Source of the DNA: Actinomycetota bacterium
Lineage (GTDB): Bacteria > Actinomycetota > Rubrobacteria > Rubrobacterales > Rubrobacteraceae
Assembly (NCBI GenBank): GCA_020200675.1
Contig: JAIVIG010000282.1
Coordinates: forward strand, 1 to 26,065
DNA length: 26,065 nucleotides
Reading direction: 5' to 3'
Part shown: piece after piece, positions 7,211 through 14,489 of the stretch
Numbering within the stretch: position 1 is the first letter of the stretch
How the letters are laid out: every line of letters starts with the position of its first letter
Notes under the pieces: model-generated
Seen by the model: only the letters and a program-made list of their open reading frames with translations
What the model was told of the DNA's origin: nothing
Database searches by the model: none
Translations under genes and position numbers: made by a program

Positions 7211-8035
7211 CTAGAAGCGGGTGGGGAACAAAACCGGTTCCTTGGCGACTCCTCGCTCGCCCCTTTCAGCGCGCAGGAGCTCGTTGAGCGACTCGACGGC
7301 CACCTCGAGCTCCTTGCGGCCGGGCTCGGAAGTGGTGAGGTACTTCTGGATGAAGTTCCCGATGGCGATGGAGACGCGGGTTCTGCCAAGGATGAACCAG
7401 GCCTCGGTTATCACGATGAACTGGAGTACGCTCCAGGGCGCCCAGTCGATAAACGGGGTCACGAGAGAGACGGCGACGATGTAGATGAGGATGTTGGTGC
7501 CACAACGGGGATGGAGGCGGCTCATGCCCGCGGCACCTTCGAGGGTGACTTCGCCGTACTTCTCGTAGGCGGCGACGGCCTTGTGCTCGGCGCCGTGGTA
7601 GCGGCCGATCACGGTGAACTTCATGCCGGCGAAGAAGAGTAGGAGGACCGGCAGGATGGGGAAGACGGCGAAGAAGTGGAGCACGGCACCCAAAGGTCCG
7701 CCGAGAGACTCGGATCCGAAATCCGCGAGGTAAACGAGGAGATAGAGGACCACCATGATGCCGACGAAGGAGACGAGCGCCCAGATCGAGCCAAGCAGCT
7801 GCAGGAGAACCCGGAACCACAAAAAGACCGACCGCAGGACGGGCCACTGGGAGATTCGGGCCCAGATTCCTTCCGGCTTCCAGAGCTTCGAGGGGTCTAT
7901 CCAGACGTAGATCTTGCCGTCCCGCCGCTCCGCGGAACTGCTGTAGTTTGGCCCGAAGAAGTCTATGCCGCCGTAGCGCGCCATGCCTCCGAAGAGAAGC
8001 TTCTCTTCCTCTCGATTAACCGCTTCTTGCGCCAA
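7211..8035 (-). CDS. YqhQ-like DUF1385 membrane protein
   Basis: The 274-residue product has the DUF1385 signature: RYHGAEHKAVAAYE followed by RLHPRCGTN, a His/Glu/Cys-containing conserved block on a loop between membrane segments. Hydrophobic stretches lie at about 75-105, 115-140, 180-200 and 203-225. The N-terminus GGMARYGGIDFFGP matches the family's usual GGVMMRGP-like start only loosely, so this is a divergent member. The start is TTG at 8035 with GGAGGAG six bases upstream. The family is of unknown function, though the conserved His/Cys block suggests metal binding. The 130 bp between its stop and the SDR gene hold nothing I recognise. Confidence 0.8.
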   Translation of the reverse strand: MAQEAVNREEEKLLFGGMARYGGIDFFGPNYSSSAERRDGKIYVWIDPSKLWKPEGIWARISQWPVLRSVFLWFRVLLQLLGSIWALVSFVGIMVVLYLLVYLADFGSESLGGPLGAVLHFFAVFPILPVLLLFFAGMKFTVIGRYHGAEHKAVAAYEKYGEVTLEGAAGMSRLHPRCGTNILIYIVAVSLVTPFIDWAPWSVLQFIVITEAWFILGRTRVSIAIGNFIQKYLTTSEPGRKELEVAVESLNELLRAERGERGVAKEPVLFPTRF

Positions 8036-8120
8036 GACTCTCCTCCGTACGCCTCGTACGAAACTCGAAACAGGATGATAAACGATAGCACGTCCGGCGT
8101 CGGGAGGCGCAACCAGGCGT

Positions 8121-8147
8121 TTGGCCTGTACGTATTAAGAGAATAAT
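8121..8147 (+). promoter_or_regulatory. Possible promoter for the AI-2E transporter gene
   Basis: TTGGCC (8121-8126) and AATAAT (8142-8147) are separated by 15 bp, in the 182-bp divergent gap between yqhQ and the transporter gene. The spacer is short and the -35 match is only four of six, so this is tentative. Confidence 0.25.
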
Positions 8148-8217
8148 CCGTAAAGCGCCGCCGGGCACAAGGACCGGGCGAGAAGATAGGTGGGGACAAG
8201 CCGGAGAGAGGGGTCTT

Positions 8218-9372
8218 TTGACCACTACTGTCGAAGAGCAGAGGCGCAACATCTACATCGGGATCGGGCTGATCTTCGCGCTCGTCCTCGCGACCTACTT
8301 CGTCTACCAGATCCGGGCGATAGTGCTGGTCTTCCTCTTGACGCTTCTTTTCTCGATCATCATCAGCGGGCCAGTGGATTACCTGCAGCGCAAGGGTGTC
8401 GGGCGCGCCTTGGGGACCTTGATCGTCTTCGGGGGCCTCGCGCTCGTCCTGGTCGTGGCAGGATACTCGATGGGCTCGGTCGTGGAGAGCCAGGTGCAGG
8501 GGTTGGTGGAGAGTGCCCCGACGTTCCTCTCCGAGGCGCAGGACCGCATCGGAGAGTTGCAAAGCGCCCTGGGTTTGGAGAGCGGGTTGCTGCCGGACCC
8601 GCAGCAGCTTTTCGACTCGGCGCGCAACCTGATCTCCGGCGGCACGTTCTCGACGTTCGTGAGCGTGGGCGCGAGCGTGGCGAACATCTTCTCCTTTCTG
8701 GTCGTTATCCTGATCGCGACGATCTTCACGGTCGCGTGGCCGGCGCCCCTGGTCAACGGGTTCGTGGTGCTCTGGCCGGCGGGCCGGCGGGAGAGGGTCC
8801 GGGAGATCCTCGGCGAGCTGTACAAGACCGTCCAGAGATGGTTCCTGGGGCAGCTTACCTCGATGGCCATGATCGGCCTGCTCTTCACCGTGGCGTTGTT
8901 CTTGATCGGGATACCCTTCGCGCTCCTCCTGGGTATCCTCAGCGGTCTTCTGGCTTTCATACCGTTCGTCGGGCCGTTCATCTCCATAATCCCGCCGATC
9001 CTCTTGGCCCTCGCCCAGGACCCAATACTGGCTTTGTGGGTGCTCCTCGCTTACGCCGTGGTGCAGTTCATCGAGGGGAACGTGATCCAACCGGTGGTGA
9101 TGAGTCGGGCGGTCTCCCTACACCCGACGGTCATCGTCTTTACGCTCCTGATCATGGGCACGCTCTTCGGGTTTGTCGGCCTCTTGCTGGCGATACCGCT
9201 GATAGCGGCGCTCCAGGTCCTCGTGCGCGAGCTGTGGATAGAGCGAATGGACTCTTTGGGCACGGACCCAGACCCACCCAAAGAGGAGGCGAAGGACGCC
9301 TCGCCCGAAACGCCTAAGCAGAGGGTCGGTCGATTGCGACGAGCCGCGGAAGCCCTCTTCCGTCGTTCTTGA
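8218..9372 (+). CDS. AI-2E family transporter (UPF0118/PerM type)
   Basis: The 384-residue product has the AI-2E/PerM architecture: two N-terminal TMs (about 15-65), a soluble extracytoplasmic region (75-140), two further TMs (145-185), and a C-terminal set of four TMs (215-335). The C-terminal half carries the family's conserved GLLAFIPFVGPFISIIPPIL and VQFIEGNVIQPVVMSRAVSL segments. Members export small molecules or act as Na+/H+ antiporters; the substrate cannot be assigned. The start is TTG at 8218, with GAGAGGGG just upstream. The last 59 bp overlap the 3' end of accC on the opposite strand, and the charged C-terminal tail lies in that overlap. Confidence 0.88.
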   Translation: MTTTVEEQRRNIYIGIGLIFALVLATYFVYQIRAIVLVFLLTLLFSIIISGPVDYLQRKGVGRALGTLIVFGGLALVLVVAGYSMGSVVESQVQGLVESAPTFLSEAQDRIGELQSALGLESGLLPDPQQLFDSARNLISGGTFSTFVSVGASVANIFSFLVVILIATIFTVAWPAPLVNGFVVLWPAGRRERVREILGELYKTVQRWFLGQLTSMAMIGLLFTVALFLIGIPFALLLGILSGLLAFIPFVGPFISIIPPILLALAQDPILALWVLLAYAVVQFIEGNVIQPVVMSRAVSLHPTVIVFTLLIMGTLFGFVGLLLAIPLIAALQVLVRELWIERMDSLGTDPDPPKEEAKDASPETPKQRVGRLRRAAEALFRRS

Positions 9373-10702
9373 GTTCGCGCTCGGCGAGGAAGGTGGTCGG
9401 GACCCCGCCCCGCCGAAAGTCCTCGTCCTCCAGGATCGCGAGATGCAGCGGCAGCGTCGTCTCCAGGCCCGCCACGGCGAACTCGTCTAGCGCCCGCGCC
9501 CCGCGTCTCAGGGCCGCGTCCCTCGTTCGCGCGTGGACGATGAGCTTGGCGAGGAGGGAGTCGTAGTACGGCGCTACCTTGAAGCCGGCGTAGAGGTGCG
9601 AGTCCACCCTCACGCCGGGGCCGCCGGGTGGGTTGTAGAACTCGACCGGGCCCGTCTGGGGCAGGAAGTTGCGCCGGGGGTCCTCGGCGTTGATCCTGAA
9701 CTCCATCCCGTGCCCCCGCGAGGCCACGTTCCCCGCGACCGAGAGCCCCTCCCCCGACGCCACCGAGATCTGCTCGGCGACCAGATCCACACCCGTCACC
9801 ACCTCGGTTACGGGATGCTCGACCTGCAGCCGCGTGTTCATCTCAATAAAGTAGAACTCGCCCCCCGAATACACGAACTCGACCGTCCCCGCGCCCTCGT
9901 AGCCCAAAGAGTCGACGAGCGCCGCCGCGGCGTCCTTCATGCCTTCTCGAGCCGCCTCGGGCAGATCGGGCGCCGGGGACTCCTCTACGAGCTTCTGGTA
10001 GCGGCGCTGCACCGAGCAGTCCCTCTCGGGGAAGATCGCCATCCTCCCGCGCCCGTCGGCCAAAACCTGTACCTCGACGTGCCGCAGCTCCGACATGTAG
10101 CGCTCGACGTACACCGAGCCGTCGCCGAAGGCCGCCCCGGCCTCCCGGCTGGCCGACACGTAGGCGGCATCGACCTCGTCTTCGGAATCGACCACGCGCA
10201 TCCCCTTGCCCCCGCCCCCGGCACTCGCCTTTATCACCAGCGGGTAGCCGACCTCTGCCCCCACGCGCTTGACCTCCGCCGCGTTCCGGCACAGCCCGTC
10301 GCTGCCGGGGGTGACGGGGACGCCCGCAGCGACGGCGAACTTGCGGGCCGAAGCCTTGTCGCCCATGCGGGCTATCACCGAGGAGGTGGGGCCGAGGAAC
10401 TTTATGTTGCAGGCCTCGCAGATCTCCGCGAAGCGGGCGTTCTCGGCCAGAAAGCCGTAGCCCGGATGGATGGCGTCGGCGCCGGAGAGCTCGGCGGCGG
10501 AGATGACGGCAGGGATGTTCAGGTAGCTGCTCGTGGCTTGCGGCGGTCCGATGCAGATCGCCTCGTCCGCCAGCAGGCGGTGCAAGGAGTCCGCGTCGGC
10601 GGTCGAGTAGACGGCGACGCTGCGTATCCCGATCTCCCGGCACGCGCGGACGACGCGAAGGGCCACCTCCCCCCGGTTCGCGACGAGGATCTTGGAGATC
10701 AC
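9314..10702 (-). CDS. accC: Biotin carboxylase subunit of acetyl-CoA carboxylase
   Basis: The 462-residue protein carries the whole biotin carboxylase fold: MISKILVANRGEVALRVVRA at the N-terminus, IHPGYGFLAENARFAE (79-94), the Gly-rich ATP loop AGGGGKGMR (161-169) and the catalytic block EMNTRLQVEHPVTE (287-300). It uses ATP and bicarbonate to carboxylate the biotin of the carrier protein, the first half-reaction in malonyl-CoA synthesis. It is a free subunit, unlike the BC-BCCP fusions usual in Mycobacterium and Streptomyces. The start is GTG, 22 bp after accB, with GAAGGT roughly 10 nt upstream. Its 3' end overlaps the convergent transporter gene by 59 bp. Confidence 0.95.
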   Translation of the reverse strand: MISKILVANRGEVALRVVRACREIGIRSVAVYSTADADSLHRLLADEAICIGPPQATSSYLNIPAVISAAELSGADAIHPGYGFLAENARFAEICEACNIKFLGPTSSVIARMGDKASARKFAVAAGVPVTPGSDGLCRNAAEVKRVGAEVGYPLVIKASAGGGGKGMRVVDSEDEVDAAYVSASREAGAAFGDGSVYVERYMSELRHVEVQVLADGRGRMAIFPERDCSVQRRYQKLVEESPAPDLPEAAREGMKDAAAALVDSLGYEGAGTVEFVYSGGEFYFIEMNTRLQVEHPVTEVVTGVDLVAEQISVASGEGLSVAGNVASRGHGMEFRINAEDPRRNFLPQTGPVEFYNPPGGPGVRVDSHLYAGFKVAPYYDSLLAKLIVHARTRDAALRRGARALDEFAVAGLETTLPLHLAILEDEDFRRGGVPTTFLAERELKNDGRGLPRLVAIDRPSA

Positions 10703-10724
10703 GGTCCGAAGACCTTCACCGCGC

Positions 10725-11213
10725 CTAAGCCTCGGGTCGGATGCGGAAGAGCGGCTGGTCGTACTCCACGCCCTTCGAGTTCTCGACCAGAACCTCCACC
10801 ACCTCGCCCGAGACGTCCGCGAGGATCTCGTTCATCAGCTTCATAGCCTCGACGATGCACAAAGTCTGCCCGGCCCCGATGTAATCCCCGACCTCGACGT
10901 AATATTCCTCCCCCGGCGCAGGCGCCCGGTAAAAGGTCCCGACCACCGGCGAACGCACCAGGTGCAAGCCCCCGTTGCGCTCCGCCGGGCCCGGCTCCGG
11001 TACGGTCTCCGCGACCACCGGCGCGGCAGAGGGTTCGACGGGAGTCCCGGCAGGAGGAACCTCCGTCTTGGCCTTCACGGTGATCTCCAGATCCCCCTGC
11101 TTAACCCGGATCTCGCCGACCCCGCTCTCGGCTAGAAGCTCGACCAGCCTCCCGACGTCCTCGAGCGGCAACGTCCCCTTGTCGGGCTCCGGCAGGGACC
11201 CATCATCTTTCAT
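10725..11213 (-). CDS. accB: Biotin carboxyl carrier protein of acetyl-CoA carboxylase
   Basis: The 162-residue product has a helical N-terminal region (1-50, LEDVGRLVELLAESGVGEIRV), a Pro/Ala/Val-rich flexible linker (52-82), and a biotinyl domain (85-162) with the EAMKLM motif; Lys125 is the biotinylation site. It carries CO2 from AccC to the carboxyltransferase. The ATG at 11213 is chosen because GAAGGAG sits seven to eight bases upstream; in-frame codons further upstream look non-coding. It is the first gene of accB-accC and is divergent from mutL. A TACAAT at 11247-11242 could be its -10 box, giving a short leader. Confidence 0.93.
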   Translation of the reverse strand: MKDDGSLPEPDKGTLPLEDVGRLVELLAESGVGEIRVKQGDLEITVKAKTEVPPAGTPVEPSAAPVVAETVPEPGPAERNGGLHLVRSPVVGTFYRAPAPGEEYYVEVGDYIGAGQTLCIVEAMKLMNEILADVSGEVVEVLVENSKGVEYDQPLFRIRPEA

Positions 11214-11309
11214 CGTACGCTCTCCTTCGACATAGGCCCGGATTGTACACTTACGGAAGGCCGTTAGGGATGCCCATATGGCCACCGTGGGAAAAGTCAC
11301 CCGGACGTG

Positions 11310-11315
11310 TAGAAT
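11310..11315 (+). promoter_or_regulatory. -10-like hexamer TAGAAT upstream of the mutL leader ORF
   Basis: TAGAAT is followed after 11 bases by the ATG at 11327, which opens a nine-codon ORF. This spacing would give a leaderless or nearly leaderless transcript. No clear -35 box is seen. Confidence 0.35.
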
Positions 11316-11326
11316 CCTATTACCTT

Positions 11327-11356
11327 ATGTTCGTCGCGAGCGTCCAGACCAAATGA
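11327..11356 (+). CDS. Possible nine-residue leader peptide coupled to mutL
   Basis: An ATG 11 bases after a TAGAAT hexamer opens a nine-codon ORF (MFVASVQTK). Its TGA overlaps the mutL ATG as ATGA. mutL itself has no visible Shine-Dalgarno sequence, so ribosomes could reach it by reinitiation after this mini-ORF. It may be chance: a nine-codon ORF is short and no conservation can be checked here. Confidence 0.3.
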   Translation: MFVASVQTK

Positions 11357-13188
11357 GCATCCGCGTACTAGACCCCGTAGTAGCCCAACAAGTCGCGGCC
11401 GGCGAGGTCGTGGACCGGCCGGCCTCCGTGGTCAAGGAGCTGGTCGAGAACTCCCTGGACGCCGGGGCCGCGAGGGTGGAGGTCGAGCTCGGCGACGGCG
11501 GCACATCGCACATCCTCGTCCGGGACGACGGCTCGGGCATATCCCCCGAGGACGCCCCCCTGGCGGTCCTGCGGCACGCGACCAGCAAGATACAAGTCGT
11601 TTCCGATCTCGAAGCCGTGACCACTTTGGGCTTCCGGGGCGAGGCCCTCACCTCGATGGCGAGCGTCTCGGCGTTCTGCCTTACCACCTCGACCGGTGAG
11701 GGCGCCGGGACGAAGGTCGTGGTGAACGGTGGAGGAGAGGCCCACGTCTCCCCCGCCTCGCACCCCAAAGGGACGACCGTCCTCGTCGACAGGCTCTTCT
11801 ACAACGTCCCCGCACGCCGGGCCTTCCTCAAGGGTGCCCGGGCTGAACGCGCGGCGATCGTGGAGGTCCTGACCCACCTCGCAGTCGTCCACCCATCGGT
11901 CGCCTTCCGCCTCGCCGAGAAGAGCCGCGACTACCTCTCGCTACCCCACGCCAAAGATTTGCTCGAGCGCCTCGCCCAGGTCCACGGCGTCGCCAAGGCC
12001 CGCGCGATGCGCCCGATCGAGTACGAGTCCGGCGCGTTCGGGATCTCCGGGTACGCCGCCCTGCCGAGCGTGACCGAGGGAAGCCGGGCGAGCCAGACGG
12101 TCGCGGTGAACGGCCGCTGGGTGCGGGCCGAGAATTTGACCCGCGGCATCGACGACGCCTACAGGGCGACGCTCCCCTCGGGCCGCTATCCGCCGGTGGC
12201 CCTGCGTATCGGAGTGGACCCCCGCCGGGTAGACGTGAACGTACACCCGACCAAGCAGATCGTACGCTTCTCCGAGGAACGGGCCGCCCGCGCCGCCATC
12301 GCCGCCGCGGTCCGAGAAGCAATAGAGTGGCGCCCGCCCCCTCCCTCCGCCGCCCCGCGCCCGACGGAGCGCCCCCACGAGCAGGAGAGCTTCTCGTCCT
12401 TCCGTACGTCGGCCCCGAGCTACGCGCGCGTGGCGGAGCGCCGCCCCGACTACTCCCCGCCCGCCCAGAACCTGCGCGAAGCCAGAGAGCGTCTCGCCGA
12501 GGCTTCGGCCCCGCTCTCCGAAACGGTCCCAGGGTCGCCCTCCGGAACGCCGCCTCAGGAACGGTTTGACGCGCAGGAGTTGCCGGAGCGGGGCGCCTTG
12601 CCGCGCCTCGAGGAGCTGCGGGTCATCGGGCAGCTCGCAGCGGGTTACATCCTCATCGAGGAGCCGGGGTCTTTGTGGATAGTGGACCAGCACGTCGCCC
12701 ACGAGCGCGCCATCCTCGACAGGCTGAACGACGCCGATGTGGACTCCGCGGGCGAAGCCTTCGCGACCACGCAAGCCCTCCTCGTCCCGGAGGTAGTGGA
12801 GCTCTCGCCCGGCGAGGCCGCCGCAGCCGCAGAATACTTGGAGGAGCTCGCCGTGTACGGCTTCGAGGCCGAGCCCTTCGGGCCGACCTCTTTCAGGATC
12901 ACCGCCGTCATCTCCACCCTGGCCGGCCGGGACGTGGCCGGCGCCTTCAAAGAAGCGCTCGCCGCCGCGAAGGGCACCGGGCCGGGTCGCCGCCGCGAGG
13001 ACCACATCCTCGCGACCATCGCCTGCCACTCGGCCGTAAAGCTAGGCGACAAGCTCTCCCAACCGGAGATGGAGGCCCTCATAAAAAGCTGGCTCACCAG
13101 CAAGTTCCCGGCCACCTGCCCGCATGGGCGTTCGATCTGCTACCGCATCGGCACGAACGAGGTCGCCCGTAAGCTCGACAGGCACTAG
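11353..13188 (+). CDS. mutL: DNA mismatch repair protein MutL
   Basis: The 611-residue product starts with the GHKL ATPase domain (1-330): the ATP-site helix VVKELVENSLDAGA with Glu29 and Asn33, RDDGSGI (57-63), LGFRGEAL near 95-102, and VDVNVHPTKQIVRF near 295-308. A Pro/Arg/Ser-rich linker follows, then the C-terminal dimerisation/endonuclease domain with DQHVAHERAILD at 445-456 and CHSAVKLGDKLSQPEM through CPHGR at the end. The usual endonuclease motif is DQHAxxExxxxE; here Ala is Val and the last Glu is Asp, but the core DQH and Glu are kept. MutL links MutS mismatch recognition to strand nicking. No mutS lies in the window. I chose ATG at 11353 because homologues begin at this IRVLDPVVAQQIAAGEV-type sequence. 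Confidence 0.95.
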   Translation: MSIRVLDPVVAQQVAAGEVVDRPASVVKELVENSLDAGAARVEVELGDGGTSHILVRDDGSGISPEDAPLAVLRHATSKIQVVSDLEAVTTLGFRGEALTSMASVSAFCLTTSTGEGAGTKVVVNGGGEAHVSPASHPKGTTVLVDRLFYNVPARRAFLKGARAERAAIVEVLTHLAVVHPSVAFRLAEKSRDYLSLPHAKDLLERLAQVHGVAKARAMRPIEYESGAFGISGYAALPSVTEGSRASQTVAVNGRWVRAENLTRGIDDAYRATLPSGRYPPVALRIGVDPRRVDVNVHPTKQIVRFSEERAARAAIAAAVREAIEWRPPPPSAAPRPTERPHEQESFSSFRTSAPSYARVAERRPDYSPPAQNLREARERLAEASAPLSETVPGSPSGTPPQERFDAQELPERGALPRLEELRVIGQLAAGYILIEEPGSLWIVDQHVAHERAILDRLNDADVDSAGEAFATTQALLVPEVVELSPGEAAAAAEYLEELAVYGFEAEPFGPTSFRITAVISTLAGRDVAGAFKEALAAAKGTGPGRRREDHILATIACHSAVKLGDKLSQPEMEALIKSWLTSKFPATCPHGRSICYRIGTNEVARKLDRH

Positions 13189-13227
13189 ATTTAGACGACA
13201 AGGACACCTAGCTGAAGTGGAGGACTG

Positions 13228-13617
13228 ATGACCGACTTCGTCGTTTATCACAACCCCGATGTTATGGGCTATCGCGCAGAAAGTGTTGACAGATTAGCTA
13301 TCGTAACTGACAAGTCGGCAAACGGCGTCGATGGCCATCAGATTTGGGTGCTTACCGGTGAAGGCCGCCCCCGAACCTACTACTTGTGCGGCTGGTTCGT
13401 TGCAGATCGTGTCACTCCAGACCCCTCCTTGCGCTTCGCCACGATGGTGACCGGCTCCTCCGGCAAGATGCTTCCTAAGCGCTCCTGGCCTATCCTTAAC
13501 GACCAAGAGTGGTTTCCAAGCCTCCGTTGTTCCCAGGATAACTTTGCTTTTGGTCTACAACCCATCAGTGATTCGGACGTAATTCGTGGCCTGAAACAGC
13601 TCGCGGCGAAGGTTTAG
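13228..13617 (+). CDS. Hypothetical protein, lower GC than surroundings
   Basis: The 129-residue soluble protein has no signal peptide or membrane segment. Notable stretches are TDFVVYHNPDVMGY at the start, IWVLTGEGRPRTYYLCGWFVAD in the middle and NFAFGLQPISDSDV near the end. The pattern suggests a small beta-rich fold, and the paired aromatic/glycine motifs recall PUA/EVE-like nucleic-acid-binding modules, but this is only an impression and I do not recognise the family. The start ATG has GGAGG four to five bases upstream. Codon choice is visibly more A/T-rich (tta, gtt, aac/gat mixtures, several A/T third positions) than in mutL or the downstream genes, so it was probably acquired by transfer. 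Confidence 0.6.
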   Translation: MTDFVVYHNPDVMGYRAESVDRLAIVTDKSANGVDGHQIWVLTGEGRPRTYYLCGWFVADRVTPDPSLRFATMVTGSSGKMLPKRSWPILNDQEWFPSLRCSQDNFAFGLQPISDSDVIRGLKQLAAKV

Positions 13618-13629
13618 CGTTAGCGTCTC

Positions 13630-14368
13630 TTGCCGAGCCGTTTAACCAGTGCTGACAGCGGTTCCCGCCTCGTCGGCTTCCTCGCAGTCGGGACGGCAGC
13701 CTCGATCTGGGGCACTTTAGGCTTCTTCGCGAAGATCCTGTACGCCGAGGGCGTCTCCTTCGAGGCGCTGGTGGCGGTGCGGGCCTCGGTCGGGTGGGCG
13801 GCGATGCTGCTCTTCGTGCTGCTGGCGCGGGGGGTGAGGAGCCTGCGGGTCGCGCGGAGGGATTTTCTCTTTCTAGTCCCCCTGGGTTTTATCGGGATTG
13901 GAGCCTTCTACCTGTTGTACTTCTTCACGGTGCGCGAGAGCACGGTGGGGACGGCGGCCATTCTGCTCTACAGCTCGCCGGCCTTCGTGTCGCTCCTTGC
14001 CTGGATCTTCTTGAGAGAGGCGCTCGGGGTGCTGCGGATCCTGGCGCTCGCGCTGACGTTCGGCGGGATCTTCCTGGTCGTGGGCGGGTACAACCCGGCG
14101 GCCCTGGAGGTGGGTCCCCTGGTGCTCGCGACGGGCCTGCTCAGCGGCCTGACCTACGGCCTGTACTGGGCAGGCGGCGATCGTGGCGACGGTCGAGCCG
14201 GTGGTGGCGGGGGCGATCGGGGTGGTTTTGCTGGGAGAAACGCTCACGGCTCTCAAAGTCCTCGGCGCGCTTTTGGTCCTGGCGGGCGCGGCGCTGGCCC
14301 AGGTGAGGCTCGAAAAGGCGTCGCGACGCGAAGATGTATCCCCCGAATCCCCCTCACGGCCGCGTTAG
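13630..14368 (+). pseudogene. EamA/DMT-family permease with internal out-of-frame deletion
   Basis: From a TTG at 13630 the reading frame encodes the first EamA repeat and the start of the second: AASIWGTLGFFAKILY, then STVGTAAILLYSSPAFVSLLAWIFLREAL and LATGLLSGLTYGLYWAGG. After about base 14165 this frame turns into Gly/Arg-rich nonsense. The expected C-terminal end of a DMT permease (AAIVATVEPVVAG then GVVLLGETLTALKVLGALLVL) appears in another frame from about 14172 to 14368. Roughly 80 residues of the second repeat are missing, so a deletion joined the two parts out of frame near 14165-14175. An intact protein would have about ten TMs and 290-300 residues, so this copy is non-functional. 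It was a drug/metabolite exporter-type gene. Confidence 0.8.
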
Positions 14369-14426
14369 GGCTTTCGTGGACGAGGAGGACGTGAGATCTG
14401 CTTGGCCCTACGGCACCGAACGGATA

Positions 14427-14432
14427 TATACT
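14427..14432 (+). promoter_or_regulatory. Possible -10 box TATACT for the YbdK-type ligase gene
   Basis: TATACT lies 57 bases before the proposed ATT start, in the gap after the decayed permease gene. TTGGCC at 14402-14407 could be a -35 box but the spacer would be 19 bp, longer than ideal. Confidence 0.3.
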
Positions 14433-14477
14433 TGCGCTGGCTAGCGGTAGGCGGGTTCGGGTTTTAGCGCCGGGCCC

Positions 14478-14485
14478 AAGGGAGG
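14478..14485 (+). promoter_or_regulatory. Ribosome-binding site that fixes an ATT start
   Basis: AAGGGAGG lies four bases before the ATT at 14490 and nothing else nearby could use it: the frame holds no ATG, GTG or TTG between the upstream stop at 14448-14450 and the GTG at 14553. Confidence 0.5.
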
Positions 14486-14489
14486 CGTC

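Noticed and set aside
7963..9090. Open frame of 375 codons on the minus strand opposite the AI-2E transporter
   Set aside because: Highly charged Asp/Arg/Gln-rich composition with no domain; the plus-strand transporter is unambiguous.
11278..11352. Upstream ATG at 11278 as mutL start
   Set aside because: It would add 25 residues without similarity to MutL, whose conserved sequence begins at 11353, and it would lie upstream of the proposed -10 box.
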